A stretch of DNA of 64,000 bases, taken from NCBI RefSeq assembly GCF_016056375.1, contig NZ_JAEDAE010000005.1, positions 245,888-309,887 of the forward strand, written 5' to 3'. A program made the translations under genes and the position numbers. This document shows, piece after piece, positions 59,551 to 64,000 of the stretch. The stretch comes from Hymenobacter negativus. GTDB taxonomy: Bacteria; Bacteroidota; Bacteroidia; Cytophagales; Hymenobacteraceae. Within the stretch, counting starts at the first letter, position 1. The number at the start of each line of letters is the position of its first letter. The notes beneath the pieces are model-generated. The model had not been told where the DNA came from. It ran no database searches and was given only the letters and a program-made list of their open reading frames with translations.

Positions 59551-60870
59551 ATGAATAACAATCTTCTCCGCCTGATGGCGATGGCCACGCTGGGCCTGGG
59601 GGCCTGCCAGTCCAATACTTCCACTTCTGCTGAAACGGCTGCTGGCGGCGGCGCGGCCGCTCCAAAGCTCACGCCCGGCCCCTGGCGCGGCGTGCTGGCC
59701 ACGCAAGGTCAGGAAATCCCGTTTCTGTTCGAGGTGAAAGACGAAGCCGGCCAGCCGGTGGTGTACCTCATCAATAAAGGCCTGAACGGCGAGGAACGGC
59801 TGCGCTGCGAGGACATCAAATCGGCCGGCGACTCGACCACCATTCGCATGCACGCCTTTGATGCGGCGCTGGTGGTCCGCGCCGATGGCCAGGGCAAGCT
59901 GAAAGGCACCTGGGTGAAATACGATTCGAAAACGCCCTACCGCGTACCGGTTACGGCCACAGCAGGCGCGCAGGAGCTGTTTCCGGTCGCGCAGTCAACC
60001 GAAAAGTCGGGCAACTTTGGCGGCACCTGGCGGGCCACTTTCGGCGAAGGCAAGGAGAGTTACCCGGCCACGGGCGTGTTTACCCAGCAGGGCAACCACC
60101 TCACCGGCACCTTCCTCACCACCACCGGCGACTACCGCTACCTCAGCGGCGTGGTGAACGGGCAGAAAATGGCCGTGAGCACCTTCGACGGCAGCCACGC
60201 CTTCCTGTTCACGGCTCAAAACGGGCCAAAGGAGCCAATTGACATCACCAAAGAATACGCCCCCAACACGCTGTTCGGCGACTTCTACTCCGGCAAATCC
60301 GGCCACGAAACCTGGACGGCCGTGCCCGACCCTAAGGCCAAGCTGCCCGATGCCGACACCCTCACCTACCTCAAAAAGGGCGAAAGCCGGCTGAATTTCA
60401 AGTTTCCGAACGTGATTGAAGGCAGCAGCATCTCCCCCACCGACCCCAAGTACCGCGGCAAGGTAGTGGTGCTGCAAATCCTGGGCTCGTGGTGCCCCAA
60501 CTGCATGGACGAGACCAATTTCCTGGCCCCGTGGTACGAGAAGAACAAGGCGCGCGGCGTAGAAATCATCGGCCTGGGCTACGAGCGCAAGCCCGATTAC
60601 GCGGTATCGGCGGCCAAGCTGCGCAGCATGCGCGAGCGGTTCAAGATGGGCTACGACGTGGCCTTTGCGGGCGTAGCCGACAAGGATTCGGTGGCAAAGT
60701 CGCTGCCGCAGCTGGCGAAATTTCTGGCTTTCCCCACCACCATTTTCCTCGATAAAAAGGGCAATGTGCGGAAGATTCATACCGGCTTCTCGGGGCCGGG
60801 CACGGGCAAGTATTACCAGGAAGAAATCAACGGCTTCAACAAGATCGTGGATAAGCTGCTGAAAGAGTAG
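59551..60870 (+). CDS. TlpA-like thioredoxin-fold lipoprotein
   Basis: 439 residues. Lipoprotein signal (LMAMATLGLGAC, lipid-modified Cys) then a large N-terminal beta-rich part (about 40-270) and a TlpA-type thioredoxin domain (about 280-439) with the redox pair in LGSWCPNCMDE, cis-Pro FLAFPTTIFLDKKG and the typical end KIHTGFSGPGTG. It is likely outer- or inner-membrane bound with the domain in the periplasm, where it reduces thiols. The start at 59551 is only ten bases after a CATTTTTG box, so a very short leader is probable. The upstream frame lacks a signal peptide. Confidence 0.9.
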   Translation: MNNNLLRLMAMATLGLGACQSNTSTSAETAAGGGAAAPKLTPGPWRGVLATQGQEIPFLFEVKDEAGQPVVYLINKGLNGEERLRCEDIKSAGDSTTIRMHAFDAALVVRADGQGKLKGTWVKYDSKTPYRVPVTATAGAQELFPVAQSTEKSGNFGGTWRATFGEGKESYPATGVFTQQGNHLTGTFLTTTGDYRYLSGVVNGQKMAVSTFDGSHAFLFTAQNGPKEPIDITKEYAPNTLFGDFYSGKSGHETWTAVPDPKAKLPDADTLTYLKKGESRLNFKFPNVIEGSSISPTDPKYRGKVVVLQILGSWCPNCMDETNFLAPWYEKNKARGVEIIGLGYERKPDYAVSAAKLRSMRERFKMGYDVAFAGVADKDSVAKSLPQLAKFLAFPTTIFLDKKGNVRKIHTGFSGPGTGKYYQEEINGFNKIVDKLLKE

Positions 60871-60895
60871 ATAAGGGCATCAGGGCCAATCCGAG

Positions 60896-60972
60896 AAGGG
60901 TTTGTCATTCCGACGAAGGAGGAATCTGGTAATTATATCCAGATTCCTCCTTCGTCGGAATGACAAACCCTT
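60896..60972. repeat. Perfect 34-bp snap-back repeat, also a strong terminator
   Basis: The arms (60896-60929 and 60939-60972) are exact reverse complements around a 9-base loop, with the dispersed-element core GTCATTCCGACGAAGGAGGA. A T-run follows at once, so it can end the TlpA-like transcript. Confidence 0.9.
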
Positions 60973-61103
60973 TTTTTAGTGCGGGAGAGGACAACCGGGG
61001 CACATTGCGTAGTATATTGTGATATGCAATTATTCTTCCGGCCGCAGCCTTGCGCAGTGGCCTGGGGGAGGCGGCATTTCTCTTCACCTCATTTATTCCG
61101 GCC

Positions 61104-61958
61104 ATGAAAAACATCCTGGTTTGCACCGATTTTTCGCCCGAAGCCCACAATGCTTTTGAGGTCGCTTTGCAGCTGGCCAAGCGCACGGGCGGCCGTCTCA
61201 CGCTGCTGCACGTGCTGGAAGAAGCCGAGGGCGTGGCGGGCGGTTTCAGCACGATGGGCTCGTCGGCGGGCGGCCACAGCGTCGACCGGATTTACACCAT
61301 CAAGCTGCTGGAAACGACCAAGCGGCGAATGCACCTACTGCGCGATGAAGCGGCCATGCTGGCCCCCGAAGTACCGGTGCAGGACGAGGTGGAAATTGCC
61401 CGCGTCGGCGACGGAATTCTGCACGCCATCAACCGTGACCACCCCGACCTTGTGGTGCTGGGCGCGCGCGGCCACGGAGCAGTGGAGCACTTTTTTGTGA
61501 GTTCCACCACCGAGCGTGTCATTCGGCTGGCGCCCTGTCCGGTGCTCACGGTGAAGCACCCGCACACCGATTTCGACGTGCAGAATATCGTGTTTCCGTC
61601 TGATTTTGCTGCCGATGCCGCTAGCGCCCTGGAGGGCTTGCGCCAGGTGCAGGCCGACTTCCCCAACGCCACGCTGCACCTGCTGCACGTGGCGGCCGGC
61701 AGCAGCGGCCACGTGGCCCAGCAACAAATGGAGGCCTTTGCCCAGCAGCACCACCTGCTCAACTGCCAGACAGCCGAGGTGGACGCGGAGCGCACCAGTG
61801 TTGGCATCGAGGAATACGCCCAGAATGTGGGGGCTGACATGGTGGTCATTCCTACCCACGCCCGCTCGGGCCTCAGCCGCTTCCTGCGCACCAGCATTGC
61901 CGAAACCGTGGCCACCCACGCCTTCCCGCCGGTACTGACGTATCATTTAGCGGCGTAG
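61104..61958 (+). CDS. Universal stress protein
   Basis: 284 residues in two Usp halves. MKNILVCTDFSPEAHNAFEV opens it and VVLGARGHGAVEHFFVSSTT contains the G-x2-G-x9-S nucleotide signature well preserved; the second half ends VVIPTHARSGLSRFLRTSIA. Unlike the island Usp genes it has no TGA-N6-TCA box nearby; the region before it is a terminator. ATG 61104 was chosen over the upstream frame start because it opens the Usp fold. Confidence 0.92.
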   Translation: MKNILVCTDFSPEAHNAFEVALQLAKRTGGRLTLLHVLEEAEGVAGGFSTMGSSAGGHSVDRIYTIKLLETTKRRMHLLRDEAAMLAPEVPVQDEVEIARVGDGILHAINRDHPDLVVLGARGHGAVEHFFVSSTTERVIRLAPCPVLTVKHPHTDFDVQNIVFPSDFAADAASALEGLRQVQADFPNATLHLLHVAAGSSGHVAQQQMEAFAQQHHLLNCQTAEVDAERTSVGIEEYAQNVGADMVVIPTHARSGLSRFLRTSIAETVATHAFPPVLTYHLAA

Positions 61959-61988
61959 GACCCAGCTGTTCTGGAATCCAAACTTTGC

Positions 61989-63404
61989 CTACTCTCGCAC
62001 CCGCAGCCGTACCTGAAAATCGTGCTTCGGGCGGAGGGTGATAAGCGGCTGCACGGCCACGGGCGGCTGGCCGGCCACCCACTCGATATCGAACTGGCGC
62101 AGCAGCTCCAGCGTCACAAGTTGCATTTCGGTGAGGGCGAACTGCATGCCGATGCACAGACGCGGCCCGCCGCCGAAGGGCACGTAGGCATTGGCCTGCA
62201 CTGGCCGCGCCGCGCCGGGCGCAAAACGACTAGGGCGAAATTCCTCGGGGGCTGCCCAATATTTTGGGTCGTGGTGGAGGCCGTGGAAATAGAGCGAAAA
62301 CAGCGTGCCTTGCGGGATGCGCAGGCCCTGATATTCATCGTCGGCCAGGGCCACGCGGTCCACCATCCAGGCGGGCGGGTAGTGGCGCATGGCCTCCTGC
62401 ACGGCATACAAAGCAGTGCCGAGGCGTGGCAGGTCCTCGAACGCGGGCGTGCGGCCGGCCAGCACGGCGGCCATTTCCTGCTGAATGACCACAGCCTCGG
62501 CCGGATGGTGGGCCAGCAGGTAAGTGAGCCAGGTGAGGGCGTTGGCACTGGTTTCGTGGCCAGCCACGAGCAGGATAAGAGATTCGTCGATGAGCCGGTC
62601 CGTCGGCATGGGCTCGCCGTTGTCCTCGTAGCGCACATCGAGCAGCATCTGCAGCAGGTCGTCGGGCGGGGTGCTGCCGGGCTGGGCGTTGGCCTGCTGG
62701 CGCTGGGCGATGAGGCCGCCCAGCAGCGTGCGCAGCTCGGCGGCCAGCGCATCGTGGTAGGCAAAGCGGCCCCGCAGCCGGAACCACGGCTTGAGGTAGG
62801 GCTGCCGGATGGAACGCACGAAAAATGCCTGAATCTCGGTAATCAGCCCCGCCAGCCGGTCCAATTCGGCCTCCGGGAAATTGGTGCTGAACACCGAGCG
62901 GGCGATGATGCGAAAGGTGAGGCGCGTCATCAGCTCGTGCACGGCCACGGTGGTGGCACCGCCCGCACTCGTGGCCTGCGCCACCAGCGGAGCCAGCGTT
63001 TCGGCCGTGATTTCCTGCATCAGGCCGGTGAGGCCCGCCACCCGCTGCCGGTGGAAACCGGGCTGAATGAGCCGGCGCTGCCGCAGCCAGTCGGGGCCGT
63101 CGTTGGTGAGCAGGCCGTGGCCGATATAGCGCGAAAAGCCCTGCGTGAACTTCGATTTGGCGTAGTTCCGGTTGTTTTTCTGCAGCACGTGCTGAATCAG
63201 GCCGGGGTCGCGGGTGAGAATGCTTTTTTCCACCCCGCCAATGAACAGCTCCACCGTGTCGCCATAGCGCGCCAGCGTATCATTCAGCACCGGCAGCGGG
63301 TCTTTGGCCAGCGCAAACGAGCGCAGCAGCGAGCGCCAGCGCGGCAGCCGGGGCAACCGAAACGTGTTTGCCGGGGCTTTTTCAGATGCGGGCAACTCAA
63401 TCAT
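61989..63404 (-). CDS. Cytochrome P450
   Basis: 471 residues from ATG 63404. Class of bacterial P450s: oxygen-binding helix LILLVAGHETSANALTW, ExxR in VQEAMRHYPP, and the haem-binding loop YVPFGGGPRLCIGMQFAL with the axial cysteine. It hydroxylates an unknown, possibly fatty acid-like, substrate using electrons from a reductase that is not adjacent. An exact -7 box TATTTTTG is on the minus strand at 63434-63441. Confidence 0.94.
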   Translation of the reverse strand: MIELPASEKAPANTFRLPRLPRWRSLLRSFALAKDPLPVLNDTLARYGDTVELFIGGVEKSILTRDPGLIQHVLQKNNRNYAKSKFTQGFSRYIGHGLLTNDGPDWLRQRRLIQPGFHRQRVAGLTGLMQEITAETLAPLVAQATSAGGATTVAVHELMTRLTFRIIARSVFSTNFPEAELDRLAGLITEIQAFFVRSIRQPYLKPWFRLRGRFAYHDALAAELRTLLGGLIAQRQQANAQPGSTPPDDLLQMLLDVRYEDNGEPMPTDRLIDESLILLVAGHETSANALTWLTYLLAHHPAEAVVIQQEMAAVLAGRTPAFEDLPRLGTALYAVQEAMRHYPPAWMVDRVALADDEYQGLRIPQGTLFSLYFHGLHHDPKYWAAPEEFRPSRFAPGAARPVQANAYVPFGGGPRLCIGMQFALTEMQLVTLELLRQFDIEWVAGQPPVAVQPLITLRPKHDFQVRLRVRE

Positions 63405-63433
63405 AACACCGGGCCACACTTGGATGCGGCCCC

Positions 63434-63441
63434 CAAAAATA
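63434..63441 (-). promoter_or_regulatory. -7 box of the P450 gene
   Basis: The minus strand reads TATTTTTG, an exact TAnnTTTG match, 30 bases upstream of ATG 63404. Confidence 0.6.
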
Positions 63442-63542
63442 ACCCGGCGCGGCGGGCAGCTCATCTTTTTTCAAACCAGCCGCGTACAGCCAGATAAGGC
63501 CCCGTGCCAACCTACTTTCTTTTTCCAAACTTCCCGCTCCTT

Positions 63543-63845
63543 ATGTGGATTCATCAGCAACCCAACGCCCCCGCTCCGCTCGCCGACCTGCAAGGCCGCA
63601 CCGTCGGCCTCAAGTTTGAGTGCAACAAGTGCCACACCGAAGTCTTCACCGACCTCATCGGGGTGCCTGCTCCCAACGACCAGGCCGACTCGCCCACCCA
63701 CGCCGACAACCACGAAATCGAGGAAATAAAGTGCCCCGGCTGCGACATGACCCACACCCTGGAAGTCGACAGCACTTTTGATGGTGTCACCTTCAAAGTG
63801 AGCGAAGTGAAACCCGGCAGCGTGAGTTATCAGGTATCAAAATAG
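63543..63845 (+). CDS. Small zinc-ribbon-like protein
   Basis: 100 residues from ATG 63543 (MWIHQQPNAPAPLADLQGRT). Two CxxC pairs, FECNKCHTEVF and IKCPGCDMTHTL, separated by 39 residues, look like a zinc ribbon or rubredoxin-like site. No signal peptide. It may bind a protein or nucleic acid partner; function unknown. It is divergent from the P450 gene. Confidence 0.75.
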   Translation: MWIHQQPNAPAPLADLQGRTVGLKFECNKCHTEVFTDLIGVPAPNDQADSPTHADNHEIEEIKCPGCDMTHTLEVDSTFDGVTFKVSEVKPGSVSYQVSK

Positions 63846-63950
63846 GACCACGGATTCATGTGGATTTTTCGGATTTCGCGGATTTTGTAGCCGACTTCCG
63901 ATTTCCCTTTCTTGCTTTTTCTTTTTGAATTTGAATAAGAGAAACGAATA

Positions 63951-63980
63951 AAAAAAGCCTCTCGCATGAGAGGCTTTTTT
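63951..63980 (+). terminator. Intrinsic terminator
   Basis: AAAAAAGCCTCTCGC is followed by ATGAGAGGCTTTTTT; a 9-bp stem with A-run and T-run flanks. Confidence 0.9.
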
Positions 63981-64000
63981 TATTATGAAAGCATTAGTTG

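Noticed and set aside
1..64000. Insertion sequences, prophage, integrase or RAYT gene
   Set aside because: No transposase, integrase, capsid or terminase motif in any plausible frame; the REP-type repeats are present without their presumed enzyme in this window.

Overview
The window looks like chromosomal DNA of a GC-rich Bacteroidota, most likely a Hymenobacter-type member of the Hymenobacteraceae. The evidence is: three secreted proteins ending in type IX secretion (T9SS) type A sorting domains, a fused CcoN-CcoO oxidase subunit, promoters of the Bacteroidota TAnnTTTG type often only a few bases from the ATG, almost no Shine-Dalgarno sequences, and many snap-back intergenic repeats. There is no rRNA, prophage, insertion sequence or CRISPR array; one tRNA-Arg(CCG) is present.

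Layout. 1-9 kb: cell wall and core metabolism (3' part of ddl, a PASTA protein, a T9SS protein, a fasciclin protein, ohr, sucC, a GH113-like hydrolase, a LolD-like ATPase). 9-20 kb: mixed genes (a repeat lipoprotein, a conserved protein of phage/recombination type, a COQ4-like protein behind a palindromic operator, recQ, an esterase, a rhodanese, a secreted endonuclease I with Calx-beta domains, and three short disordered proteins). 20-44 kb: a microaerobic respiration and stress island. 44-64 kb: mixed housekeeping genes (a TonB-domain protein, a secreted subtilase, umuDC, a membrane MutS-like ATPase, a glycosyltransferase, an EcsC protein, aconitase, a TlpA-like lipoprotein, a universal stress protein, a cytochrome P450).

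The 20-44 kb island is the most interesting part. It encodes a PAS histidine kinase and an overlapping response regulator whose output is a CRP/FNR-type DNA-binding domain. Around it lie a copper P-type ATPase (CcoI type), ccoS, a ccoNO fusion, ccoQ, an extra small membrane protein, ccoP, ccoG, ccoH, a SafE/TauE-like protein, hemF, five universal stress proteins, a 31-residue membrane peptide, an L,D-transpeptidase and a TonB receptor. Six promoters in the island share one layout: a TGA-N6-TCA palindrome, a second (sometimes degraded) copy 22-23 bp downstream, then a -7 box starting 57-58 bp from the start of the first palindrome. That places the two boxes near -63 and -41, the class I plus class II geometry of CRP/FNR activators. 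The natural reading is that the kinase and its REC-CRP partner switch on high-affinity respiration, copper delivery, iron or copper uptake and Usp synthesis together when oxygen falls.

A second theme is a population of GTAG-headed inverted-repeat pairs (REP/BIME-like). At least four genes (recQ, the thioredoxin-like gene, ccoNO and the TonB-domain gene) take their TAG stop codon from the GTAG head of such a repeat, and two different hairpin families share the same GTCGTTGAA tail. Two such doublets and a third long inverted repeat separate genes inside the cco cluster.
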